From CAYOBW01 sp964402115 (lineage in GTDB: Bacteria > Verrucomicrobiota > Kiritimatiellia > UBA8416 > CAYOBW01), in NCBI GenBank assembly GCA_964402115.1, contig CAYOBW010000270.1, positions 1 through 10,133 of the forward strand: 10,133 nucleotides of DNA, read 5' to 3'. Of this stretch, positions 1-7,444 are shown piece by piece. The position numbers and the translations under genes are program-made. A model generated the notes under the pieces. The model did no database searches. It saw nothing but the letters and a program-made list of their open reading frames with translations, and was not told the DNA's origin. The stretch's first letter is position 1. The number at the start of each line of letters is the position of its first letter.

Positions 1-1
1 G

Positions 2-2428
2 TCCGGCGTGCGCGGCAGCGTCTTCACCGGCTGGCCCGCGCAGACCGCGCCGCTGGCCGACTTGCTGCGGTCGGACGCACCGGCCCGACGCGCGCTGGGG
101 TTGCGGCTCGTGCGCGAATTGCCGGGACCGGCCGTGGCTGCCACGGTCGCGGAAGTCCTTGCCCGCGTCTCCACGGACGACCAGGTGCAGCTGGTCGAGG
201 CGCTCGCCGACCGCGCCGAACCCGCGGCTGCCGGAGCACTGCGCGGCGCCTGCGCGTCCGCCGTCCCGCAGGTCCGCACGGCCGCCCTCGCCGCGCTGGG
301 CTCCTGCGGCGACCCCGCCGCGCTGGAAACGCTCCTCACCGCCCTGCGCGGCGCGCAGACGCCCCCCGAAACGGCGGCAGTGCTGGCCAGCCTGCAGCGG
401 CTGCCGCTGGCCGAGACGGGCCGCCGCCTCGGCGCCGCGCTGCCCGCGCTTCCGCCGGCCGTGCGGCCGGCCGTGCTCAAGGTTCTCGCCGAACGCAACG
501 CGACCGACGCGCGCGACGCGGTGGTGGCGCAAGCCGCGGAGTCCGATCCGGCGATCGCCGAGGCGGCCTTCAAGGCGCTGGGCAAACTCGCCCGCCCGGA
601 GGATCTGCCGCGCCTGGTCGCGCTGATGCTGGCGGCCGGGACCGACGGCGTGCGCGAAGTCGCCCGCAGGAGCGTCGTCGCCCTCGCCCTGGCCCAGCCC
701 GACCCCTCCCCGCGCGCCGACGCCGTGGCCGAAGCGCTCGAACGGGCCAAGTCCCCGGCCGAACGTATCCTGCTCATGCGCACGCTGGGCGGCATCGCCA
801 ACTACCGCGCCTTCGTGCTGCTGCGGGCCGCGCTCGACGACGCGGCGCCCGAGCTGCGGGACGCGGCCGTGCGCGCCCTGGCTGCCTGGCCCGACGCCAC
901 GGCGGCGGCCACGCTGCTGGACTTCGCGGAGCGGACCGGCGACGCCGTGCCCCGCACGCTGGCCACGCGCGCCGCGATTGGCATGGCGGGCCTGGTTGCC
1001 GCCGACAGCGCCACGCTGCCCGCGCAGGTGGAGACGTGGTTCCGCCGCATCGCCGCGCTGACGAAGACCCCCGATGACCGGAAGATCCTGCTCGCGCAGC
1101 TCGGCGCCACGCCGCACGCCACGACGCTGGCGCTGGCGGAGGCCTGGCTGGCCGACGCGGCCATTTCGAACGAAGCCGCCAATGCCGTGATCCGCATCGC
1201 CACCGCCCTCGGGGGCGCGGGGGCCGCCGATCCCGCCCGGCGCGCACTCGAGCGGGTGCTCAAAGAGAACGGCGACCCGGCCCTGCAAGGTGCCGCGCGC
1301 GAAGCCCTCGGCCGTCTGCGCGGGTTCACGGAGTACATGACGTCCTGGCAGGTGTGCGGCCCGTTCGCGCAGGACGGCAAGGAGTGCCAGGAGCTCTACG
1401 GCATCGCGTTCCCGCCCGAGACGGCGCCCGACCAGGCCGCCTGGCGGTCGCTTGTCGACAGCGCCGTGCCCAACCAGTCCCACCTCGTGCGCATCGACGG
1501 GACGTTCCCGGGCAACCACCGCGTCGCCTACGCCCGCACGCGCATCGTGGCGACCGCCGGTCAGCCGGCCCGGCTCGAGTGCGGCTTCGATGACGGCGGC
1601 AAGGTCTGGCTGAACGGCGGCGTGGTCTGCGAAGCCAATACGGCCGGAGCGTGCGTGCCGGGAGGCCACAAAGCCGACGTGACGCTGCGCGAGGGCGAGA
1701 ACCTGCTCTTCGTCAAGCTGACGCAGCATAGCGGGCCGTGGCACTTCTGCGCCCGGCTCGTCCGCCCGGACGGCACGCCCCTCACCAACGTCACCGTCTC
1801 CACGCTCTCCGTGCAGGCGGCCACTCCCGCGGCCCTTGCCGCCGCGCCGGAAACCGCCCTCCGCCTGGGCGCACCCCTCGCCCTCTTCAACGGCCGGGAC
1901 CTGGCGGGCTGGGAGGGCGATCCGGCCTGTTTCCGCGTCGCGGACGGCGCGATCGTGGCCGGCCAGCTCAAGACGCCGATCGCCAAAAGCGACTACCTCG
2001 TGACGCAGCGCGAGTTCGGCGACTTCGAGCTGACGGCCGATGTGCGCCTGCTGGGGGCCGGCTGCAACGGGGGCCTCCAGTTCTGGGGACAGCGCAAGCC
2101 CGGCACGCACGAAATGAGCGGCTTCCAGGCGGACGCCTGCGATGGGGCCTACTGGGGTTCGATTTACGACTGCAACCGGAACCGCATGCTCGTGCATGCG
2201 CCACCGCAGGGGCTCGCCCATGTCGTGCGGACGGGAGACTGGAACGAATACCGCGTCCGCGCCGCGGGCGGGCGGCTCCAGCTCTGGCTGAACGGCTGCC
2301 TGACAGCCGAGTGGCTCGAAACGGACGCGACCATACCCCGGCGGGGACGGATCGGCCTGCAAACGCATCAGGGGCCGCCGGGCGAAGGACGCTACCGCAA
2401 CCTCGTCATACGCGACGTGCTGCCGTAG
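2..2428 (+). CDS. HEAT-repeat / sugar-binding-like / DUF1080 protein, 5'-partial
   Basis: The reading frame is open to the left window edge, so the true start and any signal peptide lie outside; the GTG at position 8 is probably internal. Numbering residues from that GTG (806 aa): about 20-435 is an Ala/Leu-rich array of paired helices with HEAT-like phrasing (AAEVL/AALGSCGDPAALE types). About 439-600 is a beta domain opening with TSWQVCGPF and containing FDDGGKVWLNG and GENLLFVKL, as seen in glycoside-hydrolase-associated sugar-binding domains. About 626-806 is a DUF1080 domain (LFNGRDLAGWEG, then GLQFWGQ, GDWNEYRV, LWLNG and a final GRIGLQTH). DUF1080 is annotated as 3-keto-disaccharide hydrolase/LamG-like and is common in PVC bacteria, usually exported. 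The role in glycan binding or hydrolysis is inferred from the family; the substrate is unknown. It converges on the next gene with a 15-bp gap. Confidence 0.85.
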   Translation, partial: SGVRGSVFTGWPAQTAPLADLLRSDAPARRALGLRLVRELPGPAVAATVAEVLARVSTDDQVQLVEALADRAEPAAAGALRGACASAVPQVRTAALAALGSCGDPAALETLLTALRGAQTPPETAAVLASLQRLPLAETGRRLGAALPALPPAVRPAVLKVLAERNATDARDAVVAQAAESDPAIAEAAFKALGKLARPEDLPRLVALMLAAGTDGVREVARRSVVALALAQPDPSPRADAVAEALERAKSPAERILLMRTLGGIANYRAFVLLRAALDDAAPELRDAAVRALAAWPDATAAATLLDFAERTGDAVPRTLATRAAIGMAGLVAADSATLPAQVETWFRRIAALTKTPDDRKILLAQLGATPHATTLALAEAWLADAAISNEAANAVIRIATALGGAGAADPARRALERVLKENGDPALQGAAREALGRLRGFTEYMTSWQVCGPFAQDGKECQELYGIAFPPETAPDQAAWRSLVDSAVPNQSHLVRIDGTFPGNHRVAYARTRIVATAGQPARLECGFDDGGKVWLNGGVVCEANTAGACVPGGHKADVTLREGENLLFVKLTQHSGPWHFCARLVRPDGTPLTNVTVSTLSVQAATPAALAAAPETALRLGAPLALFNGRDLAGWEGDPACFRVADGAIVAGQLKTPIAKSDYLVTQREFGDFELTADVRLLGAGCNGGLQFWGQRKPGTHEMSGFQADACDGAYWGSIYDCNRNRMLVHAPPQGLAHVVRTGDWNEYRVRAAGGRLQLWLNGCLTAEWLETDATIPRRGRIGLQTHQGPPGEGRYRNLVIRDVLP

Positions 2429-2434
2429 CGTCGC

Positions 2435-2454
2435 GGAAAGGGGTCAGCTTTTCC
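2435..2454. terminator. Small hairpin between convergent genes
   Basis: GGAAAG at 2435-2440 can pair with CTTTTCC at 2448-2454, with one bulged T and a 7-base loop that includes the stop codon of the minus-strand gene. It lies just past the stop of the plus-strand gene, in the only space the two convergent genes leave. A bidirectional terminator role is inferred from position. The stem is short and no long U-tract follows on either strand. Confidence 0.3.
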
Positions 2455-3406
2455 ACGGGCGGGTGCGGTTGACGTTGCTCAGTATCGACTTGGCGATGCC
2501 CGCGTCACCCTCGATTTCGAAATCGAACATCCCGGCCAGCACGTGGTCGGCGCCGTTCTCGAACGCGTACTTGAAGGCGTCCTGCGGGGGGATGGCGCCC
2601 GCCGCCATCACCTTGAAGGCGATCCACGGCTTCTCGACCGTCTTCATGACTTCGATCGTGGCCTGCGGATCCTTGCACCAATAGCCGGGATCCTCGGCGT
2701 GAGGCCCCTTCAACTGGTCCGGACGCGGCGCGCTCGGGTACTTGTGGTGGTGAAACGTCTTGATGTAAAAGTCGGCCGGCACCTTGTTCTTCTCGCACTC
2801 GACGACGACCTGCAGGTCATGGCACCCGACCCCCGACGGCACGCCCAGTTCCTTGGCCACTTCGACAGCCTTGGCAATGAGATCGATCCGGCCACTGGCG
2901 GCGAGCGGGTCGGAGCGCACGCCCCAGAGGTAAATCGCCTCGCAGCCGGCATCCACCAACTCCTTGACCTGGGTGCGGTACGCATCCATGTTGTCTTGCA
3001 CCGGCGCCGTCGGGCAAATGATCCACTGGATCTTGCCCCCCTGGTTCCGATACTTCTTCAGGATGGCCATGGGGCCGGGCGGGTTGTGCATGGAAAGGGT
3101 GTTGATCCCGTACTGCTCGGCCGTCGCCAGCGTCTCGAGGATCTTCGCCTCGGTATTGTAGTGGGCGGTGAGGTTGTACACGTACTTGAGGTCGCGGCTG
3201 TGGGTGTAGTGCGTCAGCAGGTTTCCCCCCAGCAGCATGCGGCTGACGGGAAGGCCGGCGAGCTTGCCCATCGGCAGTTCGAGCTTGCGGGCTACCGGAG
3301 CCGGGGGCGCTTCCTCCGCCGACCGCGCCACCGTTGCGGCTCCAGCTGCCGCAACCGCGAGGGTTCCCCCCAGAAAGCCACGCCGAGAGAGTGCCAGATC
3401 CTGCAT
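2444..3406 (-). CDS. Tat-exported TIM-barrel protein of unknown function
   Basis: This 320-residue protein starts at the ATG at 3406 because a strong GGAGG (3414-3418) sits 7 bases upstream; longer in-frame starts add a low-quality extension. Residues 7-13, SRRGFLG, form a twin-arginine motif followed by an Ala-rich hydrophobic stretch, with likely cleavage near residue 30. The mature part shows eight beta-strand-like segments alternating with helices: MLLGGN (57-62), INTLSMH (101-107), IQWIICP (126-132), EAIYLWG (156-162), PSGVGCHD (190-197), DFYIKTFHHH (212-221), WIAFKVMAAGA (261-271) and DHVLAGMFDFEI (287-298). This is a complete (beta/alpha)8 pattern. Polar residues at strand ends (H107, C131, H196, H219-H221, K265) could form an active site. 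I recall similar uncharacterised Tat proteins in Planctomycetes and Verrucomicrobia. The N-terminal LPVSRMLLGGN resembles aldo/keto reductases, but no NADPH motif is evident. It is divergent from the secreted protein at 3752. Confidence 0.85.
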   Translation of the reverse strand: MQDLALSRRGFLGGTLAVAAAGAATVARSAEEAPPAPVARKLELPMGKLAGLPVSRMLLGGNLLTHYTHSRDLKYVYNLTAHYNTEAKILETLATAEQYGINTLSMHNPPGPMAILKKYRNQGGKIQWIICPTAPVQDNMDAYRTQVKELVDAGCEAIYLWGVRSDPLAASGRIDLIAKAVEVAKELGVPSGVGCHDLQVVVECEKNKVPADFYIKTFHHHKYPSAPRPDQLKGPHAEDPGYWCKDPQATIEVMKTVEKPWIAFKVMAAGAIPPQDAFKYAFENGADHVLAGMFDFEIEGDAGIAKSILSNVNRTRPWKS

Positions 3407-3522
3407 GTCGCCGCCTCCATCTTCGCTTGTTGCGCGCCCGACGCCCGGTTGCGACCGTGCCGCAGGACGCTTGCACCTGATGGAACGTGACGGAACGGAG
3501 CCCGAACCGCAAGCGCGAAGTG

Positions 3523-3651
3523 CGCGAATTTGCAGTGCATCAGTGACGTGGGGCGCCTCCTGCCGCCTCGCGCGGCAGGGGCGCAGATTTCCGGCTCCCG
3601 TGGCGCAAGGCCACGGGGTGCCGCCCACGTCACTGACCCGCTACGCGAATT
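3523..3651. repeat. Palindromic three-way-junction element flanked by short direct repeats
   Basis: An outer perfect inverted repeat (TCAGTGACGTGGG at 3540-3552 with its complement at 3624-3636, 13 bp) encloses two more hairpins. Hairpin 1 (3553-3584) has 13 pairs with one bulged T and loop CTCGC. Hairpin 2 (about 3597-3617) has stem CCCGTGGC/GCCACGGG and loop GCAAG. CGCGAATT occurs at 3523-3530 and 3644-3651, just outside. The element fills the middle of the divergent intergenic region. It could be a small non-autonomous mobile element, a structured leader or a protein-binding site; the sequence does not decide. No coding frame fits it. Confidence 0.6.
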
Positions 3652-3743
3652 CTTCCGTTCACGGCTCCCGGAAACGCCAGTTCGCCCTTGCCCTTTCGCC
3701 CCTGAGCCCCTAGCTTCCTCACACGCGTTCACACCGAACATAC

Positions 3744-3749
3744 AAGGAA
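3744..3749 (+). promoter_or_regulatory. Ribosome binding site for the 3752 gene
   Basis: AAGGAA lies just before the ATG at 3752. It favours this start over in-frame codons up to 222 bases upstream that would place the reading frame inside the palindromic element. The spacing is short (2-3 bases after GGAA). Confidence 0.6.
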
Positions 3750-3751
3750 CT

Positions 3752-6337
3752 ATGCACCCAAACGACGGACTTGCGAGGCGGGCTGGCTGGTGGCTGGCGG
3801 TGTTGCTCGGTGCGGGCGTGCTGCGGGCCGGGGGCCAGGAGCCTGCGCCGCGGGCTGACGCGATCAACCCCTATCCGCGCCAGACCATCACCCGGGGCGT
3901 GGTGGCCCAGTGGGACTTCGCGGCAGGCCCGGCGGGGTGGACGGCCGGCAACGACTGCACGGTGACCGCGCAGGCCGGCAGCCTGCGGATCCTGTCGTCC
4001 GGCGCCGACCCCTTTGTCTGGGGTCCGGCCATGCGGCTGGCCGGTCCGCTGCAGGCGAGCCTGCGGATCCGCTGCGCGACGGCGAGCGGCGCCCAAATCT
4101 TCTGGCACACCGCCGAGGCGCCCGGCTGGCGCGAGCCTCAGAGCACGCGCTTCGACTTGGTAAACGATGGCGCCTGGCACGCCTACACCGTGGCCTTGCG
4201 GGCGAGCGGAACCGTGACGGCGCTGCGGCTCGATCCCGGCGGAGAGCCGGGGCTGGTCGAAGTGGCGGACGTGCGCCTGATTCAGGCCAACCTGCACGCG
4301 CTGGAAGTCGAGCGGGTGGAGGTCGCGGACCGTACGGTCGTGGCGTACGTGCACAACCACGCCACGAACGCGGTGCCAGCCACCGTGAACGGGAACGGGG
4401 TGGTGTTCGAGGCGGGGCGGACCTCACCCGTGCAACTGATTTCCACCAGCAAGGCGGCGTTCGAAGCTTTCACCGTGGACATCGTGCCGCAAGGGTATCC
4501 GCCCCTGCGCCGCACGCTGCACCTCTTCCACCCCGGCGGCGAGGGGCAGTGGGTAGACCGGGAGGGGGACGGGTTGCGTCTGCGCGTGGCTTGCGACGGC
4601 AAGGGGGCGCTGATCGAACGTGCCGGACAAGCTGTCGCGGTCATCGCCCCGCTCGTGCACGGGGTGGATGGCACGCCGGTCCTGCTGCAGGCGGAGGCCT
4701 CCGGCACGGGACCGGTCACGCTGCGCGGCGACGGCGTCGAGGTCACGCTCACCCTGGCCGGAGACGTCATCCGGGTTGCCATCGTCGGCGCGCAGGATTA
4801 CGAGGGACCCGTCGTGCGCGCGCCAGGCGAGCTGCGGCAGGGTGTGTTCGCCGGGCTCGAGTACCTCAGCCGGGGCGAGGCGTCATCCTCGACGCTGGAC
4901 ATCGAAACCCCCGAGCACGTGCGCTTCGCGCCGGATCCGTTGATGGTGACCCTGCCGCTGATGGCGTGCGTAACGGAGCTGGCCACGGTGGCCGTCACGT
5001 GGCAGGAGATGTCGCTCCGGCCGGTGTACGCCGTGCCGAACTTCTTCGAGGGCACGCCTGACAACCGGATGGCCCTGCGCGGAAAGAAGATCGAGGCGGA
5101 GATCCTGGTCCGGGCGGCGGGACCGATCGAGGAAGCCACGCTGTGGGCGGTGCGGCAGCGCGGGCTGCCCCCCCTGCCCGTCCGGCCGCGCGACCAGGCC
5201 GCGCAGGATCAGCTGTGCCTGGCGGCGTTGCGGGGCTGCCTGCGCAACGAACAAGGCTGGGGCCACTGCGCGGAAGCGAGCTGGCCGCGCCAGCCGTTTG
5301 CCGACGTGGCCTCGACGCTCTGGCGGCTGACAGGCGAGCAGCCGGCCTGGCCCAACCTCGTGCCCGGGGGCAGCCACATCCGCAACGAGGCGATCTACCT
5401 GGCGACAGGTCACGCCGCGGAGTGGCTGGCACGCTGTCGGGAGCAGGCCGCCGACTTGATCCGCACGCAGAAGGAGGACGGCTCCTGGCGCTATGCCGGA
5501 CCGTACCGGCGGGGACACAACGAGGATACGGCGAGCGGGCTGTGCGCACGCCACGCGGCGGCGCTGCTCGACGGCGCGTGGCTGACGGGCGACGCCGCAG
5601 CCCAGGCGGCCGGCTTGAAAGGGCTCGAATTCATCACCCGGCACTTCGACACGCCGCGGGGCGCCCAGACGTGGGAGCTGTCGCTGCACACGCCCGACAT
5701 TCTCGCGTCGGCCCACCTGGTGGCGGCTTTCACGCGCGGCTATGAACTGACGCGCAACCCCGCCTATCTGGCCGGGGCGCGGCGCTGGGCGCTGAGCGGC
5801 ATGCCGTTCGTGTACCTGTGGGGCAGCTACCCCGTGATGCCTTACGCCACCATCGCGGTGTACGGCGCGACCAACTGGCGGGCGCCCAACTGGATGGGCC
5901 TGCCGGTGCAGTGGTGCGGGTACGTCTATGCCCACGCCCTGGCCGGTTTGGCAAAGCACGATCAGACCCTGGACTGGAACCGGGTGGCCCGCGGCATTCT
6001 GCTCACCGCGGAGCAGATGCAGTGCCCGGACGGCCCGTATGCCGGCTGCCTGCCGGACAGCTTCGTCCTGGCCACGCAGCGCCGCAACGGCCCCATGATC
6101 AACCCCTGTGCGATGCTGAGCCTGCGGCTGGTCCTGGACGGCGAACTGGATGCCCTGGCGGTGGCCCGCGACGGGCAGCATTGCGTGGTGGCGCCGTTCC
6201 CCGTCACGCTGCGGGACGGCCGGGCGCACGTCCGCGCCAAGCCCGGCGTGCGCTACCAGGTGATCGTGGACGGCGCGCGCGTCGTGGACGTGGTGTCGCA
6301 GGGTGAAGACGTCGTCGAACTGCCGGCGCGACCGTAG
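3752..6337 (+). CDS. Secreted two-part protein: beta domain plus helical toroid-like domain
   Basis: This is an 861-residue protein starting at ATG 3752. Residues 1-28 form a signal peptide: RR at 9-10, a hydrophobic WWLAVLLGAGVL core, and likely cleavage around RAGG/QEP. About 50-175 looks like a jelly-roll carbohydrate-binding domain (VAQWDFAAGPAGW near its start, a DGAWHAYTVAL strand, ending VEVADVRLI). About 175-480 is more beta-rich sequence with no recognised family. About 480-800 is helical, with alternating helices and motifs including QKEDGSW (573-579), GHNEDTASGLCARHAA, and GLPVQWCGYVYAHAL. This resembles (alpha/alpha) toroids of polysaccharide lyases, glycoside hydrolases and terpene-cyclase-like folds. 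A short beta domain closes it (about 805-861). A glycan-active exported enzyme is plausible, but no catalytic residues are assigned and the family is not recognised. Confidence 0.82.
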   Translation: MHPNDGLARRAGWWLAVLLGAGVLRAGGQEPAPRADAINPYPRQTITRGVVAQWDFAAGPAGWTAGNDCTVTAQAGSLRILSSGADPFVWGPAMRLAGPLQASLRIRCATASGAQIFWHTAEAPGWREPQSTRFDLVNDGAWHAYTVALRASGTVTALRLDPGGEPGLVEVADVRLIQANLHALEVERVEVADRTVVAYVHNHATNAVPATVNGNGVVFEAGRTSPVQLISTSKAAFEAFTVDIVPQGYPPLRRTLHLFHPGGEGQWVDREGDGLRLRVACDGKGALIERAGQAVAVIAPLVHGVDGTPVLLQAEASGTGPVTLRGDGVEVTLTLAGDVIRVAIVGAQDYEGPVVRAPGELRQGVFAGLEYLSRGEASSSTLDIETPEHVRFAPDPLMVTLPLMACVTELATVAVTWQEMSLRPVYAVPNFFEGTPDNRMALRGKKIEAEILVRAAGPIEEATLWAVRQRGLPPLPVRPRDQAAQDQLCLAALRGCLRNEQGWGHCAEASWPRQPFADVASTLWRLTGEQPAWPNLVPGGSHIRNEAIYLATGHAAEWLARCREQAADLIRTQKEDGSWRYAGPYRRGHNEDTASGLCARHAAALLDGAWLTGDAAAQAAGLKGLEFITRHFDTPRGAQTWELSLHTPDILASAHLVAAFTRGYELTRNPAYLAGARRWALSGMPFVYLWGSYPVMPYATIAVYGATNWRAPNWMGLPVQWCGYVYAHALAGLAKHDQTLDWNRVARGILLTAEQMQCPDGPYAGCLPDSFVLATQRRNGPMINPCAMLSLRLVLDGELDALAVARDGQHCVVAPFPVTLRDGRAHVRAKPGVRYQVIVDGARVVDVVSQGEDVVELPARP

Positions 6338-6366
6338 CCGCGTCCCCCAACCTCTCGCCCTCCGCC

Positions 6367-6417
6367 GGGACGGCCCGGGAGGGCCATCCCGCGTAGGACG
6401 GTGCGCCCGGGCCGTCC
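6367..6417 (+). terminator. Strong hairpin(s) downstream of the 3752-6337 gene
   Basis: A 12-bp perfect inverted repeat, GGACGGCCCGGG (6368-6379) with CCCGGGCCGTCC (6406-6417), lies 30 bases past the stop and is followed by TT. Two alternative smaller hairpins use the same arms: 6367-6376 with 6381-6390 (one C/A mismatch, loop GGGA), and GGACGG 6396-6401 with CCGTCC 6412-6417. Position suits transcription termination, but there is no real U-tract, so it may instead be an extragenic palindromic repeat. Confidence 0.45.
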
Positions 6418-6642
6418 TTGCAGGTCCCCCAGGGGAAGGATGAACGGCCATGTTCAAAGCGTGCCGGCGACAAGTGCGCCCCCTTCCAAGCACAAGCAGG
6501 CCAGTTTGCGGGCATCCGCCTGCTCCGCATCTGGAAGCGTCAGCGCCGGTCGGATACCGGCGCCACGGGGGGAGCGGGCGTGCGTGGGACAACGGCGGGT
6601 GGAGGCCGACCACCGCCGCCCCATCACCCGCCACCGTCGGGA

Positions 6643-6856
6643 ACCGCCGGACTCCCGTCCGTTGCCCGGTCTCCTCCGCCCACGACGCCCTCGCCCATAT
6701 GCAGGGGGCGCCCGTCAGTCGGCACCCGCCCCCACAACGCCGTTGCAGCCGGCCTTCGCCCAAGGCCCATAGCGGCGCCCCGCGACTATCCAATCTCCAT
6801 AGCCCCGTACGCCGCCACGGGAGTCGACCGCCGGACTTTCGTCTGTTGCCGTGTCT
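6643..6856 (+). repeat. Degenerate direct repeat, 184-bp spacing
   Basis: The stretch 6643-6672 recurs at 6827-6856 with 25 of 30 bases matching without gaps; both begin ACCGCCGGACT and share GTTGCC and GTCT. Weaker similarity extends on both sides (CGCCAC at 6629 and 6813). The local DNA is low in complexity, so an old duplication is likely but not certain. Confidence 0.4.
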
Positions 6857-6907
6857 GCCCCCCACACTTCAGGCCTTCAGGCCTCCGCCCGCCGTTTTAC
6901 CTTGTGC

Positions 6908-6979
6908 CTCCACCCCTGAAGTTCTAGTTTCCGCCTTGGTGACGGGGGGTGGAGTGCTGCACACGTCACGTCCACCCCC
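6908..6979 (+). promoter_or_regulatory. Competing inverted repeats upstream of the cassette array
   Basis: GGGGGTGGA at 6945-6953 can pair with TCCACCCCC at 6971-6979 (9 bp, 17-base loop). The overlapping GGGGTGGAG at 6946-6954 can pair with CTCCACCCC at 6908-6916 (9 bp). The two folds are mutually exclusive, as in attenuators. A regulatory role is speculative. Confidence 0.3.
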
Positions 6980-7053
6980 GCCGTAGGCGCTGCGGTAGTC
7001 CTTGGCCCTTGGCCGGGCCCGTGACTTCCGACCTCGACGTCTACAGGACAGAG

Positions 7054-7060
7054 GTTGGAC
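7054..7060 (+). other. GTTRRRY core site at left end of cassette array
   Basis: GTTGGAC fits the integron recombination core GTTRRRY and lies 8 bases before the ATG of the next gene, much as the core at 7501 lies 12 bases before the following gene. No complete attC is visible upstream, because no RYYYAAC occurs in the preceding ~150 bases. A shorter hairpin does end here: CCGACCTC 7028-7035 with GAGGTTGG 7051-7058 (one G/T wobble, 15-base loop). It could be an attI-type site, a truncated attC or a secondary insertion site. Confidence 0.45.
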
Positions 7061-7068
7061 GAGAGAAG

Positions 7069-7410
7069 ATGAACGACCAATCGCCATATCCCATCTCGAC
7101 TGGCGCTCGAATCGGTCTCGTGGTGGTTGCCAGTCTGGCGGCTGGGGCTGCCTGCGCCAGCACCCTTGTCGTTGTGGGCTTTCTGGCCTCGTTCTACGCC
7201 GGTTATGTCACTGGTAATGGCACGTGTATCTGGGTTGGTTGCTGGGGGGCTATGGGCCTTTCCCCGTTTGCATTCATCATCGGTGCAGCCGGAACTGCGG
7301 TGCGCTGGACCCGACGGAAATGTTGGTCGGTACGTGACGCGGTCAAGTTCATCTCGATATGCTTGGCTCTGGCCTTGTTGCCGCCATTTATTGTCGGGTG
7401 GTTCGTTTGA
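7069..7410 (+). CDS. Small cassette-borne membrane protein, function unknown
   Basis: This 113-residue protein starts at ATG 7069, chosen because the hydrophobic core begins shortly after it, GAGAGAAG precedes it and the integron-like core GTTGGAC lies just upstream; an upstream in-frame extension is Arg/Pro-rich and unlikely. Three membrane segments are visible: about 14-45 (GLVVVASLAAGAACASTLVV), 57-79 (around GAMGLSPFAFIIGAAG) and 92-112 (around ISICLALALLPPFIV). Between the last two is a basic stretch, RWTRRKCW, which would place that loop in the cytoplasm by the positive-inside rule. No family is recognised. Codon use is less GC-biased than in the genes to the left. It is the only gene in cassette 1 and is followed by an A-rich tail and the attC at 7445. 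Short membrane proteins of unknown function are common cassette cargo. Confidence 0.7.
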   Translation: MNDQSPYPISTGARIGLVVVASLAAGAACASTLVVVGFLASFYAGYVTGNGTCIWVGCWGAMGLSPFAFIIGAAGTAVRWTRRKCWSVRDAVKFISICLALALLPPFIVGWFV

Positions 7411-7444
7411 CAACCGAAGACACAAAACGGAAAAGGAAGACCAA

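Larger units (their letters stand above)
6338..7053. other. Intergenic region without a convincing gene
   Basis: About 700 bp of GC-rich DNA with repeated CCGCC/CCACC strings. The open frames here are short, rich in Pro, Arg and Ala, overlap in several frames and lack good ribosome binding sites. The region holds several hairpins (6367-6417; 6543-6563, stem GCGCCGGT/ACCGGCGC with a 5-base loop), a degenerate direct repeat, and the palindrome GGCCTTCAGGCC at 6872-6883, embedded in a tandem CTTCAGGC pair at 6867-6882. No integrase gene or remnant is recognisable, although the region lies directly left of the cassette array. Confidence 0.6.

Noticed and set aside
3540..3636. Cloverleaf-like fold as a tRNA or tRNA-like gene
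   Set aside because: It has no T-loop GGTTCRA, no anticodon arm geometry and no acceptor/CCA pattern; the arms are too long and GC-rich.
3530..3751. Upstream in-frame extension of the 861-residue secreted protein
   Set aside because: It would translate the palindromic element, bury the signal peptide 74 residues in, and ignore the AAGGAA just before ATG 3752.
4883..6865. 660-codon open frame on the minus strand
   Set aside because: It lies antisense to the secreted 861-residue gene, has Arg/Pro/Gly-rich shadow composition of high-GC DNA, and lacks a domain, signal or good start.
6401..6986. Several overlapping 120-180-codon frames in the intergenic region
   Set aside because: Three overlapping frames are equally open, rich in Pro, Arg and Ala with no recognisable domain; this is typical of CCGCC-rich noncoding DNA.
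6998..7060. A full 63-bp attC ending at the GTTGGAC core
   Set aside because: At the expected spacing the 5' box would read GTCCTTG and the 13-base arms do not pair, so only the 3' core is supported.
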